A DNA stretch of 64,000 nucleotides from JAWKTM01 sp041399085 (GCA_041399085.1 JAWKTM010000006.1:186001-250000); one strand, 5' to 3'. Shown: positions 1 through 9,068, counted from the first letter of the stretch. A program made the numbers and translations. The notes: a model not told the origin generated them from the letters alone.

Positions 1-398
1 ACGGCCAAGTCGGTCGTCGGATCGCGTTCGATGAGACGGGCCACTGTCGTGCGGCGGTCTTCCAACGTGACATGAATCCGCTCGACGCCGTCGACAACGT
101 GAAAGTTGGTGATGATATAGCCGCGCGGATCGATCACCACGCCGGTCCCCATCCCCTTCACTTCCTTGCCCGTGTCGGTCGGAGCGTAGTGGTCCGGCGA
201 CATCAGCATTTTGCGTCCGTGAATGCTGACCACCGACGGCGCGGCGTTTTGAACCGCGGCCACGATCGGCGTGCGACGCAGCGGCGAAGCCTCGGCCGGA
301 GTCATACTGGCCAAGACGCCGATCGCCAGAATGCAAAACGCTATCCGGCCGGTTCGGCTTCCCTCTCGCCACGAATGATTGCAACGTTGAGACTGCAT
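1..398 (-). CDS. HtrA/DegP-like trypsin-fold serine protease, N-terminal part (runs off the window)
   Basis: Translating the reverse strand from the ATG at 396-398 gives an uninterrupted frame to the window edge. It starts MQSQRCNHSW, has a hydrophobic export segment (IAFCILAIGVLASM, about residues 19-32) and then a trypsin-like start: AAVQNAAPSVVSIHG, GMGTGVVIDPRGYIITNFHVVDG and ERDPTTDLAV. The His of NFHVVDG and the Asp of DPTTDLAV match the first two residues of the catalytic triad in HtrA/DegQ proteases. The Ser motif (GNSGG) and any PDZ domains would lie outside the window. The likely role is periplasmic or envelope-bound protein quality control. The start is the only ATG before the signal sequence; a later Met (MTPAEAS) would remove it. 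The family call is firm; the exact paralogue cannot be decided from about 132 residues. Confidence 0.85.
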   Translation of the reverse strand, partial: MQSQRCNHSWREGSRTGRIAFCILAIGVLASMTPAEASPLRRTPIVAAVQNAAPSVVSIHGRKMLMSPDHYAPTDTGKEVKGMGTGVVIDPRGYIITNFHVVDGVERIHVTLEDRRTTVARLIERDPTTDLA

Positions 399-688
399 GG
401 GGTCGGTGGTGTCCTAGCTTGCGGTGTCCGGCGGTCTACATCGCTAGCGACGGGGCGAGCGCCAGCGTGCGGGATGCAGCAGTTCCGAAGCTAGATCGGC
501 CCTGGCATTTCGGCCTCTTGACCTCAGCGGCCGGCGGCGGAAGAGTCCGCCTAACTTGCCAGCAAAAACGGAAGAGTGGGCAAAGTGAGAAAGGATGGAA
601 GGGTCGACGACGGCCCGATCGCTTCACTCGATGAACTTGAGCGAAACTTGGCAGAAGGCAGTCGCCGCCGCGTTCGAGGTCGAGCGAC
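399..688. other. Intergenic gap, no gene seen
   Basis: This 290 bp gap lies between the divergently placed protease start and the 3' end of the PSCyt gene. The open frames here are short and arginine-rich, without domain signals, and none has a convincing ribosome binding site. The protease promoter should lie at its left edge, but no clear -35/-10 pair can be named by eye. Confidence 0.5.
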
Positions 689-3600
689 TCAATCGACGAA
701 CACGAATTCGTTGGTCATCAGCAGCGCGTGCAGAAACGCCTGCCAGGGGTCGACACGGCCGCCACGAAAGTCCTGGACGGAATCCCACATGGCCACGGCA
801 TCGTTCGGCGGCGACTCCGCAACGTGCCGAATCACGACCGGCCACTCGTGCTCGTCGTGCAGAATCTCGCCGTTGAAGTCGACCACGAAGTCGATCGTGT
901 CGCCCGCCGCCACTCGTGTGCGAACCGGGCCGGTGTCGACCGACGTGTGATGTGCCGACCACGTGCCGAGCACACCGTGACGGCTGCTAACCAGTCGAGC
1001 CCGAACGCCGTTGCCCGGTTCCGGTCGATGATGCAGTTGCCCGGCGATCTCCACTTCGCCATCGACCGGCGCGGTCCAACGCCGAATCGCGCAGCGCTCG
1101 ATCGTCGCCGCCGGATGGCCGCCTTGCCGATCCAAAAAGACCCAGCCCAGCTTCGGGTCGGGAAGCTGCCCGCTCGCTTGCCAGCGCGTGCCGGTCCAGT
1201 GAGTCAACTCGGTGAAGCCGGCGACGCGCTGCGTATCCTCGTCGACGCGGCCGTAGCCGTATTTCCACGCGGAGTCGCCCGACGCGCCGTCCGAGCTGGA
1301 TGCAAGGTACGCCTTCGCCGCCGACAGCTCGTCCGCGTCCGGAGAACGCGCGAACAGCAACCGATAAACGTGCTCGACGCGCTGTTCGTCGGTCGCAATC
1401 GAACGCACATCCGGCCGGGCGGCCAACCGCCGAGCGGCTTCGGCCACGAACGGATCGTTCATAAAGAACAATGCCTGCGGCGCGATCGTCGTTCGTTCGC
1501 GTCCGGGGCTGCTGGAGGCCGGGTCGGGAAAATCGAACGCCCGCATCAGGCCGGGCAAATCCATCCGGTCGATGAAGCCGTAAATCGTGCGGCGCGAATT
1601 GAAGCCGCCCAAGACATTCGTCGGCGGGCCGCCCACGCGATCATCCAGCGAACCCGCGACGCTCAACAGCGAATCGCGCAGCATCTCGAACGACAGCCGC
1701 CGCTGGGGAAAGAACGACAGCAATCGGTTCTCGGGATCAACCGTCCGGCGAATTTGCCCCGCATCGCCTTCGTCGCCGCGCGCGGCCGCCCGATTCACGT
1801 CGAGACCGGCCTGCTGATACACGGCCGAGTTCATGATCAGCCGATGCAGTTGCTTGACCGACCAACCTTCCTCGACGAATCGCGTCGCCAGCCAGTCCAG
1901 CAACTCGGGATGCGACGGCGTCTCGCTGCGCAGGCCGAAATCGCTGGCGGTCGTCACCAGCCCACGGCCAAAGTGATGCATCCAGACGCGATTCACCATC
2001 ACGCGAGCCGTCAGCGGATTGCTCGGATCGACGATCTTGCGAGCTAGTTCCATTCGGCCGCTGCCGTGCGAGAACGGCGGCTCGTTCGGCTCGGAAAGCA
2101 GCGTGAGAAAACGACGCTCGACCGGCTCGCCTTCACGATTCGGATTGCCGCGCACGAACACCACCGGATCGTACGGCGTGCGAGCATCGACCAGCGTCAT
2201 CGCTCGCGGCGGCGCTCCGGGCTGGTTCATGCTCCAGGTTTCCACCTCCTTGAGCAGCTTCTTGTACTCGTCCTGCGTGGGCCGATCCGGCAGCAAATCG
2301 AGGAACCCCCAAGCCAACTCGCGCGGGATCATCGGCGGCGAATTCGCACCGTACAAGACTTCCCGCAGCGCCGCCGCGTCGTCGAACCGCGGCTCGCCCG
2401 GTTGGCTTGCCGCCGCGATCCGATCCCATTGCTCGTCGACAAGCCCCAGCGCCTCGCCGTACCGCTCGGCCACCTCGCGCATCGAAAGCGGCGGCGCCTC
2501 GGCGAACGTTTCACGCACCAGCGAATTTATCGGCGCCGCATCCGCCGGCCGTTGATCGCCGAACAACGTTGCGTGCGTTCCCTTCGCCTGCTCCGCAAAA
2601 CCATCGTCGGGCAAAGCGGCGAACGCATGCCAGACGCTCCAGATCGGATCGTCGGGCGAACGTCGCGAACGCTTCAAGTAAACCTCCCACCGCTTAATCA
2701 TCGCCGGATTCAACCCGCCCTTGTCCGTCAGCAGCATGAAGTTCTCCGTGTCGGGATGATTTCGCCGTTCATGGACGGCCAGCAAATACTCGCCGGCTCG
2801 CTTGCGGCTGCCGGCGATGATCTGCTCGCGCTGGGCGTCGATAAAATCGCTCAGCCGCGCGAGCCGCTCGTCCATGCCGGCCTGAAACTGCCGATACTCG
2901 TCGGTCTCCGGCGACGGCAGAAACTCGGGCGGCAAAGTCGGCTCGACGCTGCTGCGAAACACGCCGTACAGCGCGTAATAATCGTCCTGCGAAACCGGAT
3001 CGTACTTGTGGTCGTGGCAGCGAGCACACGTGACGGTCAATCCCAGCAAGCCGCGCGTCACCACATCGATGCGGTCGTCCAGCACATCGTGCGTGTTGTT
3101 CATGAAGCGAGCGCCGAGCGTGAGGAAACCCATCGCCGCCAGCGCCCGCCGATCGCCGCCTTCAACCGCCGAAGAACCCGCCGGCCGCTCCGCCGCCACC
3201 AACTGGTCCGCCGCCAACTGCTGCAGCACGAAGCGGTCGTATGGCAAGTCCTCGTTGAAGGCCCGCACGACATAGTCGCGATACGTCCACGCCCACGGAA
3301 AGCGTTTCTCCTCGAAAAAGACATAGCCTTTGTTGTCGGCATAGCGAGCCACGTCCAGCCAATGCCGGCCCCAGTGTTCGCCGTAACGCGGCGAATCCAG
3401 CAGCCGATCGACCAGCCGAGCGAACGCCCGCGGCGAATCATCGGCCACGAACGCATCGACCTCGGCCGGCGTCGGCGGAAGGCCGGTCAAGTCAAACGTC
3501 GCTCGGCGCACCAGCGTCTCTCGATCCGCGGCGGGCGAGAGCCGCAGGCCGTGCGGTTCCAGCCGCGCGAGCACGAAGCGATCGATCGGCGACAACGCTT

Positions 3601-4111
3601 GCTCGGCATGTTGCACGCTGGGCGGCTCAGGACTTCGCACGGGCTGAAACGCCCAATGCTGTTTCGCCGCCGCCTGATGATCGACCGAGACAACGGCGTC
3701 GGCCGAATCGCGCGGGTCGGCCGCTCCGCGACGAACCCATTGCTCGAAGTCCGCCGCGATCGCTTCGGGCAGCTTCTTGCCGGGCGGCATCTCGAACGCA
3801 TCGTGCCGCAGCGCGCTCACGATCAAGCTCGCCTCGACATCGCCCGGCACGACGGCCGGTCCCGATTCGCCGCCGGTTCTCGCCGCCGCCCGCGAATCCA
3901 GCCGCAGGCCGCCTTGCACTTTCTTCGCCGAGCCCGCGTGGCATTCGTAACAGTGCTCGACCAACACGGGCCGAATCCGCCGCTCGAAAAACTCGATGTC
4001 GGCCGGCTCGAACTCGGCGGCTTGCGCCATCGAAGCGGCGGCGTACAGGCACGCGGTCAACGTCAGCGGACCGGCAAGACGGCGAAGCGGCGAGCAGCTA
4101 GGTTTCAACAT
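689..4111 (-). CDS. PSCyt1-DUF1549-DUF1553 planctomycete cytochrome-like protein with C-terminal insert
   Basis: About 1140 residues. The start is set at the ATG at 4109-4111 because GGGAG precedes it by about eight bases and it gives a clean signal peptide (MLKPSCSPLRRLAGPLTLT...MAQA). An in-frame ATG pair at 4151-4156 lacks such a site. Near residue 55 is HCYECH, the single CxxCH of the PSCyt1 domain. It is followed by the DUF1549 (PSCyt2) core with YGEHWGRHWLDVARYADNKG and CARCHDHKYDPV, and by DUF1553 (PSD1) with NPLTARVMVNRVWMHHFGRG. The extreme C-terminus (LMTNEFVFVD) is the family's usual end. Between the DUF1553 helices and that end sits a beta-rich stretch of about 150 residues not typical of the family. 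These exported proteins are widespread in planctomycetes and usually pair with DUF1501 proteins, but here the neighbour is a divergent DUF1080 gene. The exact biochemical function of the family is unproven. Confidence 0.93.
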   Translation of the reverse strand: MLKPSCSPLRRLAGPLTLTACLYAAASMAQAAEFEPADIEFFERRIRPVLVEHCYECHAGSAKKVQGGLRLDSRAAARTGGESGPAVVPGDVEASLIVSALRHDAFEMPPGKKLPEAIAADFEQWVRRGAADPRDSADAVVSVDHQAAAKQHWAFQPVRSPEPPSVQHAEQALSPIDRFVLARLEPHGLRLSPAADRETLVRRATFDLTGLPPTPAEVDAFVADDSPRAFARLVDRLLDSPRYGEHWGRHWLDVARYADNKGYVFFEEKRFPWAWTYRDYVVRAFNEDLPYDRFVLQQLAADQLVAAERPAGSSAVEGGDRRALAAMGFLTLGARFMNNTHDVLDDRIDVVTRGLLGLTVTCARCHDHKYDPVSQDDYYALYGVFRSSVEPTLPPEFLPSPETDEYRQFQAGMDERLARLSDFIDAQREQIIAGSRKRAGEYLLAVHERRNHPDTENFMLLTDKGGLNPAMIKRWEVYLKRSRRSPDDPIWSVWHAFAALPDDGFAEQAKGTHATLFGDQRPADAAPINSLVRETFAEAPPLSMREVAERYGEALGLVDEQWDRIAAASQPGEPRFDDAAALREVLYGANSPPMIPRELAWGFLDLLPDRPTQDEYKKLLKEVETWSMNQPGAPPRAMTLVDARTPYDPVVFVRGNPNREGEPVERRFLTLLSEPNEPPFSHGSGRMELARKIVDPSNPLTARVMVNRVWMHHFGRGLVTTASDFGLRSETPSHPELLDWLATRFVEEGWSVKQLHRLIMNSAVYQQAGLDVNRAAARGDEGDAGQIRRTVDPENRLLSFFPQRRLSFEMLRDSLLSVAGSLDDRVGGPPTNVLGGFNSRRTIYGFIDRMDLPGLMRAFDFPDPASSSPGRERTTIAPQALFFMNDPFVAEAARRLAARPDVRSIATDEQRVEHVYRLLFARSPDADELSAAKAYLASSSDGASGDSAWKYGYGRVDEDTQRVAGFTELTHWTGTRWQASGQLPDPKLGWVFLDRQGGHPAATIERCAIRRWTAPVDGEVEIAGQLHHRPEPGNGVRARLVSSRHGVLGTWSAHHTSVDTGPVRTRVAAGDTIDFVVDFNGEILHDEHEWPVVIRHVAESPPNDAVAMWDSVQDFRGGRVDPWQAFLHALLMTNEFVFVD

Positions 4112-4319
4112 CAAACGGGCTCCCAAGATCGCGAGCGAAACGGACCGCTCCATCATAATGCGATTGCCGGTCGCCCGCGTCGCGCGGCCGGTTGGTTGAA
4201 TTCGGCCCGGCGGTTGGTTCTAATCACCCCAGACACTCCGGGCCGAGCACGCTAGGGACGATCGCCCACGCCGGCCCGCTTACCTTCCAAACACCTCAAT
4301 CCCACGCGAGACTCACACC

Positions 4320-5033
4320 ATGAAACGAATGTTTGCCGCGCTGTTGTGCGCCGGAATCGGTTACTGCCTCCTCACGTCGTCGGCCCGCGCGGTCGAAGAA
4401 GCGCCGCTGAACACGCCGCCCGAAGGCTTCACGCGATTGTTCAACGGCCAGGATCTGACCGGCTGGAAAGGCTTGGTCGGCAATCCGAAGACGCGAGCCG
4501 CCATGAGCGAGCAGCAGTTGGCCGAGGCCCAGGCGAAGGCCGATCAACAGATGCGCGACCACTGGCATGTGATCGACGGCGTGCTGGTGTTCGACGGCAA
4601 GGGGCAAAGTCTCTGCACGGCGAAAGACTACGGCGACTTCGAGCTGTACGTGGATTGGAAGATCGAGCCGAAGGGAGACAGCGGCATCTATCTGCGCGGG
4701 ACGCCGCAGGTGCAGATCTGGGATCCGGCGCTCGGCGGCCAAAACACGGTCGGCTCGGGCGGCCTCTACAACAACCAGAAGAACCCCAGCAAGCCGACCG
4801 AAGTGGCCGACCGGCCCGTTGGCCAGTGGAACACGTTCTATATCAAGATGGTCGACGACCGGGTAACCGTGAAGCTGAATGGCAAACTGGTCGTGGACAA
4901 CGTGGTGCTGGAGAACTACTGGGAGCGGGACAAGCCGATCTATCCGACGGGCCAGATCGAGCTGCAGAACCACGGCAACACGCTGTACTTCCGCAACATC
5001 TATCTCCGCGAGCTGCCGCGCGACGGCAAATAG
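4320..5033 (+). CDS. DUF1080 (3-keto-disaccharide hydrolase type) exported protein
   Basis: 237 residues with a signal peptide (MKRMFAALLCAGIGYCLLTSSARA). It has the hallmark opening of the DUF1080 / 3-keto-disaccharide hydrolase family, GFTRLFNGQDLTGWKG, then WHVIDGVLVFDGKG, YGDFELYVDWKIEPKGDSGIY and a closing beta strand (QIELQNHGNTLYFRNIYLREL). The fold is a concanavalin-like beta sandwich; characterised members hydrolyse 3-keto glycosides in the periplasm. It is transcribed away from the PSCyt gene, with starts about 210 bp apart, so the two may share a regulatory region. The match is over the whole length; the specific substrate cannot be inferred. Confidence 0.92.
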   Translation: MKRMFAALLCAGIGYCLLTSSARAVEEAPLNTPPEGFTRLFNGQDLTGWKGLVGNPKTRAAMSEQQLAEAQAKADQQMRDHWHVIDGVLVFDGKGQSLCTAKDYGDFELYVDWKIEPKGDSGIYLRGTPQVQIWDPALGGQNTVGSGGLYNNQKNPSKPTEVADRPVGQWNTFYIKMVDDRVTVKLNGKLVVDNVVLENYWERDKPIYPTGQIELQNHGNTLYFRNIYLRELPRDGK

Positions 5034-5444
5034 GTCCCCATCGGCGGACGGTTCGCTGGAAACGGTATCGGCTTTTGGAGTGCTGCGCCGTTTTGGAGTG
5101 CTCCGCCTTGTCGGAGCTTTCGCTTAGCGAAACGAAAACCTCGGCATTAGCGCGATCCAGCCGACGAACAGCGGTGACGAGCCGCTGCACATCGAAAAGA
5201 AAGCGGTGACAAGGCACCGCACTCCAAAAAAACGCGTGTCGGCGGCCATTTCGGCCGGTCAAATTAACCAAACGCACGCGTCGGCGCCCGTGTTAGACGT
5301 TCACTTTGGCCGGCGACACGAGTCGGCGAGCGCGGTGGGCGTTCACTTTGGCCGACGACGTGCCTCGGATCGGGCAACGCGAGCCAGCAGACATTGCAGC
5401 CGTGGGCCGTGACTCGCTCCGAATTCAGACGCCGAGCGCTCCCG
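5034..5444. repeat. Intergenic region with short direct repeats and a small hairpin
   Basis: A 411 bp gap between convergent genes. It contains an 18 bp tandem pair beginning TTTTGGAGTGCT at 5073 and 5091, a perfect 6 bp hairpin TTTCGC-TTA-GCGAAA at 5118-5132 that could act as a weak terminator for the DUF1080 gene, and two copies of GTTCACTTTGGCCG at 5299 and 5341, 42 bp apart. No coding frame is convincing. Confidence 0.6.
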
Positions 5445-6194
5445 CTACAGCAGGCTCTCGAGCAGCAGTCGCATCTTTCGCAACTCGCCGTAGTGGTCCA
5501 CCTCTTCCATCGGCGGGATGTGAACACACAACGCTCGGTCGTAGCGGACCTGTTCCAGCAGCGTCACCAAGCGGCCGTACTCCACTTCGCCCTGGCCCAC
5601 GCGGACTTGCAGCCGGTCCTTGCTCGTGTCGCGTAGATGCACGTGATACACGTACTTCATCAGCTTTTCGTAATTCTTCTTACGATGCGGCCCGGCAATG
5701 AAATGGCTCGGATCCAACGTGATGCCGAGTCCCTTGACGTTGTCGCACAGCACGGTGATCGTATCGGGATCCTCCGCCAAGCAGCCGATGTGCGTCATCA
5801 TCGCCACCCGCGCTCCTTGCCGTTCGGCGATTGCCACCAGCCGGCGCAGCTTCTCGACCTCTTCGTTGAACGGCGTTCCCAATTCGCCCGAAGGGATGGC
5901 GATCGTGACGACCTTCGTCGCCTTAGCCAGCTTGCAGATGGCCTCGAACTGCGAAAAGTATTCTTCGCCCTGGGCTTCGATATACGCCGCGTAGGCCACG
6001 ACGTCCAACCGGTACGTATCGCGGCAGATGTCGATCGTCGCGTCGACGTCCTGGGCCACTTGCGAAGGCGCGAGCTGAACGCCGTTCTCGCGCATGGCAA
6101 TCTCGACGCCGGTGTATTCCAAGTCCACCAATTTGCCCAAGGCGTCGCGCAGCGGCAATTCGGGGAAACAATCCGTTGATGCAGCGACGAACAC
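5445..6194 (-). CDS. Sugar phosphate isomerase/epimerase, xylose-isomerase-like TIM barrel
   Basis: About 249 residues from a GTG start at 6192-6194, chosen because AGGAAGGAG (reverse strand, 6202-6210) lies seven bases upstream. The frame stays open further upstream, but that part looks non-coding. The protein begins with a strand (MFVAASTDCF) and continues with ALGKLVDLEYTGVEIAM, KVVTIAIPSGELGTPFNEE, GARVAMMTHIGCLAEDPD, LGITLDPSHFIAG and YVYHVHLRDT. These are the alternating strands and metal-ligand positions (Glu, His, Asp, His-Leu-Arg-Asp) of the AP-endonuclease-2 / xylose-isomerase-like TIM barrel. No signal peptide is seen, so it is probably cytoplasmic. It is divergent from the isomerase-chaperone gene at 6388. 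The substrate is unknown; inosose or keto-sugar metabolism is typical of the family. Confidence 0.85.
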   Translation of the reverse strand: MFVAASTDCFPELPLRDALGKLVDLEYTGVEIAMRENGVQLAPSQVAQDVDATIDICRDTYRLDVVAYAAYIEAQGEEYFSQFEAICKLAKATKVVTIAIPSGELGTPFNEEVEKLRRLVAIAERQGARVAMMTHIGCLAEDPDTITVLCDNVKGLGITLDPSHFIAGPHRKKNYEKLMKYVYHVHLRDTSKDRLQVRVGQGEVEYGRLVTLLEQVRYDRALCVHIPPMEEVDHYGELRKMRLLLESLL

Positions 6195-6387
6195 GTCGAA
6201 GCTCCTTCCTGTCGATTTCGTCAACCAATATGAAAACGTCAGAGAGCTTAGCGGCAGACCGGCCATTCGGGCAACACCAGCGACGGAAGACGCACGCCGA
6301 CTTGGGAATCTTCGACAACTTGCCCAAATCGACGTTGTCACACTTTGGCCGTTCTCGTAGACTCCGCCGCCCTTATCTCAAAATGAC

Positions 6388-8019
6388 TTGTCGGCGGCGA
6401 ATGCAATTCCGCTTGTCGCCGTCGTGATAACGAACGCGGCCATTCATTGGCGTTTTCTCCAGGAACGGAAGCCGCCCATCGTGCTTCGCTGCATCTGCCT
6501 GATTTCGATTGTCACAGCGCTAGTCGCCGTCGAACCGCTCCGCGCGCAAGTCTACGGGCCGAGCCAGCCCAGCGCGCCCGCGGCGAATCCGTATGCGGCC
6601 AACACCGGGCCGGTCAATCGCTATACCGAGAACCCGTACGGCGCGCCGCCGGTCAACCGATATCAGCCCCCGCCCAACAACTCCCAGCCGCTCGTCAACA
6701 CCTACCAGCCGCCAGGCAACACCTACCAGAAGCCAGGCAACATCTATCAGAAGCCAGGCAACGGCTATCCACCAACGAACGGCTATCCGCCGCAAGGCAA
6801 CACCTATCCGCCCGCTGGCAATGGGTACGCTCCGCCGACGTCCAACGGTTACGCTCCGTCCGCCACTCGCTATCAACCGCCAGCCGCTGGGCAGCCACCA
6901 ATCAATGGCCAGCCACCAATCAATGCGCAGCCACCGATCGGCATGGCCGCCGTGCCGGCCGGGCCAGCGCCGACGCCGGCGCCCGACGCATTCGAGCCAG
7001 CATCGTTGGTCGCCATCGTGGGCAATCAATACATCCTGGCCGGCGATCTGATGCCCACCATTGAACAGATGCTGGAACGATTCATTGAACAGACTAATCG
7101 AGAGCAGGATCCGGAACGCAAAAAAAGGATGAACGAGGCGCTGGATCATCAGCGCCGTGTCTATATGAAACAGATGTTGACCGGCGTCATTGAGAACAAG
7201 TTGCTCTACCAAGAGTTCTTGCGTTCCTTGCCGGCCGACAAATTGGATGAGGCGATGGTCAAGATCCGTAAGAATCTGTCGGACGAGTATGACAAGTCCG
7301 AGCTGCCGAAAGCCATGGAGCGGGCGAAAGTCTCGACGGCGGCAGAATTGGATGCGAAGCTCAGAAAGTATGGCAGTTCGCTGGCGAAGCAAAAGCAAAC
7401 ATTTATGGAACGGCAATTGGGGCGAGCGGCCGTGGGGCGGTCAGTTAACACGCAACCTGAGATCACACATACCGAGCAATTGAACTATTACAACCAGCAC
7501 GCGGATAAATATGCCATCCCGTCCAAGGCCCGTTGGGAGCAAATGACGGTGTTGTTCGACAAGTTTCCCTCGAAGCAGGCGGCTTATGAAGCGATGGCCA
7601 GAATGGGGAACGAAGTCTATTTGGGCGGAGCGCCGTTCGCGGCGGTCGCCAAGCGGAGTTCGCAAGCATCGAATTCGGAACAGGGCGGCTATTACGACTG
7701 GACATCACAAGGCAGCTTGCGTTCCGAATCATTGGACCAAGCCGTGTTCACATTGCCGCTGAATCAACTGAGTCCCATTTTGGAGGACGATCGGGGATTC
7801 CACATCGTCCGCGTGCTGGAACGCACTCAGGCCAGTTCCGTGCCGTTCGAGGAAGCTCAAGAAGAGATCAAGAGCGAACTCAAGCAACAGAAGCTAAAAA
7901 CGGCGATCGAGAGCTTTCTCGAACAGACACGCGAGAACGTCTATATCTGGACCATGTTTGACGAAGAAGAAAACGCCGTCACGACCGCCAACAACTCTCC
8001 CGCTCCGGCGTCCTACTGA
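6388..8019 (+). CDS. Secreted parvulin-type (PpiC/SurA-like) peptidyl-prolyl isomerase with Pro/Asn/Tyr-rich N-terminus
   Basis: Up to 543 residues. The longest frame starts at 6388, but a GTG at 6481 gives a better signal peptide (MLRCICLISIVTALVAVEPLRAQ) with GGAA-type sequence upstream, so the mature start is uncertain. Residues about 55-200 are low complexity with repeated NTYQ/KPGN/NGYPP/QPPIN units. Then comes a helical SurA-N-like region (LVAIVGNQYILAGDLMPTIE ... VIENKLLYQEFLR) and the parvulin domain: YAIPSKARWEQMTVLF, GAPFAAVAKRSSQASNSEQGG, QAVFTLPLNQLSPILEDDRG and FHIVRVLERTQA. It should fold or chaperone exported proteins; the repetitive segment may be a flexible linker or wall-associated tract. 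It ends in a charged tail. Confidence 0.88.
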   Translation: MSAANAIPLVAVVITNAAIHWRFLQERKPPIVLRCICLISIVTALVAVEPLRAQVYGPSQPSAPAANPYAANTGPVNRYTENPYGAPPVNRYQPPPNNSQPLVNTYQPPGNTYQKPGNIYQKPGNGYPPTNGYPPQGNTYPPAGNGYAPPTSNGYAPSATRYQPPAAGQPPINGQPPINAQPPIGMAAVPAGPAPTPAPDAFEPASLVAIVGNQYILAGDLMPTIEQMLERFIEQTNREQDPERKKRMNEALDHQRRVYMKQMLTGVIENKLLYQEFLRSLPADKLDEAMVKIRKNLSDEYDKSELPKAMERAKVSTAAELDAKLRKYGSSLAKQKQTFMERQLGRAAVGRSVNTQPEITHTEQLNYYNQHADKYAIPSKARWEQMTVLFDKFPSKQAAYEAMARMGNEVYLGGAPFAAVAKRSSQASNSEQGGYYDWTSQGSLRSESLDQAVFTLPLNQLSPILEDDRGFHIVRVLERTQASSVPFEEAQEEIKSELKQQKLKTAIESFLEQTRENVYIWTMFDEEENAVTTANNSPAPASY

Positions 8020-8047
8020 GCACGAGCACACGAAGTCGTGGCTCTCT

Positions 8048-8398
8048 CTACATTTCATGAACCGGTTCGGCGTCGACCACCGGAGCTGCCATTTGGATGG
8101 ACGCTAACACTTCGCGAGTCACATCCTTACCGCCGCCGAAGTTGGTGACGAACGACCAGATCGTGTAGATCGGGCCCCACGGAATTCCCCACCAGCCGAA
8201 AAAGAATGAGATCAACGTGAACGGTAGCCCGCGCGCGAATGCACTCTCGCCGCCTCGGATGAAATAGACGCCGGTCGGCTGCTTGAACGTCAGCACGAGG
8301 ATGGAGATACAGTACTCGAAATACACAAACCGGCCGCCCCGTTCCAATTCGTCCGCCAATTGTTGAACTGTAAGATGTTCAATGCCGTGGATCTGCAT
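8048..8398 (-). CDS. Small conserved-looking membrane protein, function unknown
   Basis: About 116 residues from the ATG at 8396-8398, which follows GGGAG by nine bases; a TTG further upstream is less likely. A short amphipathic start (QLADELERGGRFVYFEYC) is followed by hydrophobic strands or helices (ISILVLTF, GLPFTLISFFFGWWGIPWGPIYTIWSFV) rich in Trp and Gly, then a hydrophilic tail. This could be one or two membrane segments. It is convergent with the isomerase gene upstream. The even hydrophobic pattern and good ribosome binding site argue for a real gene, but no named family is recognised. Confidence 0.75.
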   Translation of the reverse strand: MQIHGIEHLTVQQLADELERGGRFVYFEYCISILVLTFKQPTGVYFIRGGESAFARGLPFTLISFFFGWWGIPWGPIYTIWSFVTNFGGGKDVTREVLASIQMAAPVVDAEPVHEM

Positions 8399-8585
8399 CG
8401 CGATCGCTCCCAAAGAAAAAGACTGTGACAGAAGAGGTGTGAACGAATTTACCGCCCCTGGCCCCTCGACGCAACTATTTCGCCAGCATCACGGGCAAAT
8501 TTTTTCACGGTTGGTTTGCGTTGACAAAACTGCCGATTCTGAGGTACAAACCTCGCCCCATCCGTAACGTCACGATTGATAGCGC

Positions 8586-8592
8586 AAGGAGG
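8586..8592 (+). promoter_or_regulatory. Strong Shine-Dalgarno site
   Basis: AAGGAGG lies five bases before the ATG at 8598 and fixes the start of the GHKL-fold gene. It is one of the few near-consensus ribosome binding sites in the window. Confidence 0.8.
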
Positions 8593-8597
8593 CGCGT

Positions 8598-9065
8598 ATG
8601 AACGGGCAAACGCAGTGGGCGAAGCAAACGCCAATGGTGTGGCAAACGTTGAGCGCGTTTCACTTGGTGCAAGAGGTGGTGCGAGCGGCTGGGCGGGGTC
8701 TTTTGGCGCGTGGCATTCGCGTGAATGTGGACGTGCCGCGGACCGCGACGTTGCAAGCGGACGTACAAATCATGCGTCGTGCTTTACGCGAGCTCGTTCA
8801 ATGCGCCGTCGATGCGATGCCCAACGGCGGCGAACTCGCGATTACCGTCTGGCAAGACAACAACGCGATTGAATTGGAAGTGGCCGACAGTCGAGCTCAA
8901 TCCATGTGGCGAGACCGATCAGCCGGCAGTTGCCTTCAGCTTCCCGACGCCGTGCAAACGGCCGCTCAAGCTCACGGCGGTCAGTTGACCGTGGCCAATT
9001 GTCCCGAGGGTGGCATGGCCGTGACGATGCGTCTGCCGGCGCTCGCCATGCGAGCCGCGGCGTAA
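8598..9065 (+). CDS. Stand-alone GHKL/HATPase-fold protein, probably catalytically degenerate
   Basis: 155 residues with the layout of a histidine-kinase ATP-binding domain but no HisKA, receiver or membrane part. After an N-terminal helix (VWQTLSAFHLVQEVVRAAG) come VQIMRRALRELVQCAVDAMP, NGGELAITVWQDNNAIELEVAD and a last module (AQAHGGQLTVANCPEGGMAVTMRLP) matching the fold's final beta-alpha-beta. The N-box Asn that coordinates Mg-ATP is Cys in ELVQCAVDA, and the expected DxGxG of the G1 box is absent after EVADS. It may be a binding-only partner or an adaptor rather than a kinase. It sits 244 bp upstream of fliF on the same strand, with a repeat element between, so a link with flagellar control is possible but unproven. 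Confidence 0.75.
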   Translation: MNGQTQWAKQTPMVWQTLSAFHLVQEVVRAAGRGLLARGIRVNVDVPRTATLQADVQIMRRALRELVQCAVDAMPNGGELAITVWQDNNAIELEVADSRAQSMWRDRSAGSCLQLPDAVQTAAQAHGGQLTVANCPEGGMAVTMRLPALAMRAAA

Positions 9066-9068
9066 GGT

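Noticed and set aside
2066..4255. 729-codon rightward frame over the first PSCyt gene
   Set aside because: It is antisense to a gene with clear CYECH, DUF1549 and DUF1553 motifs; the translation is Arg/His-rich, a typical high-GC shadow.
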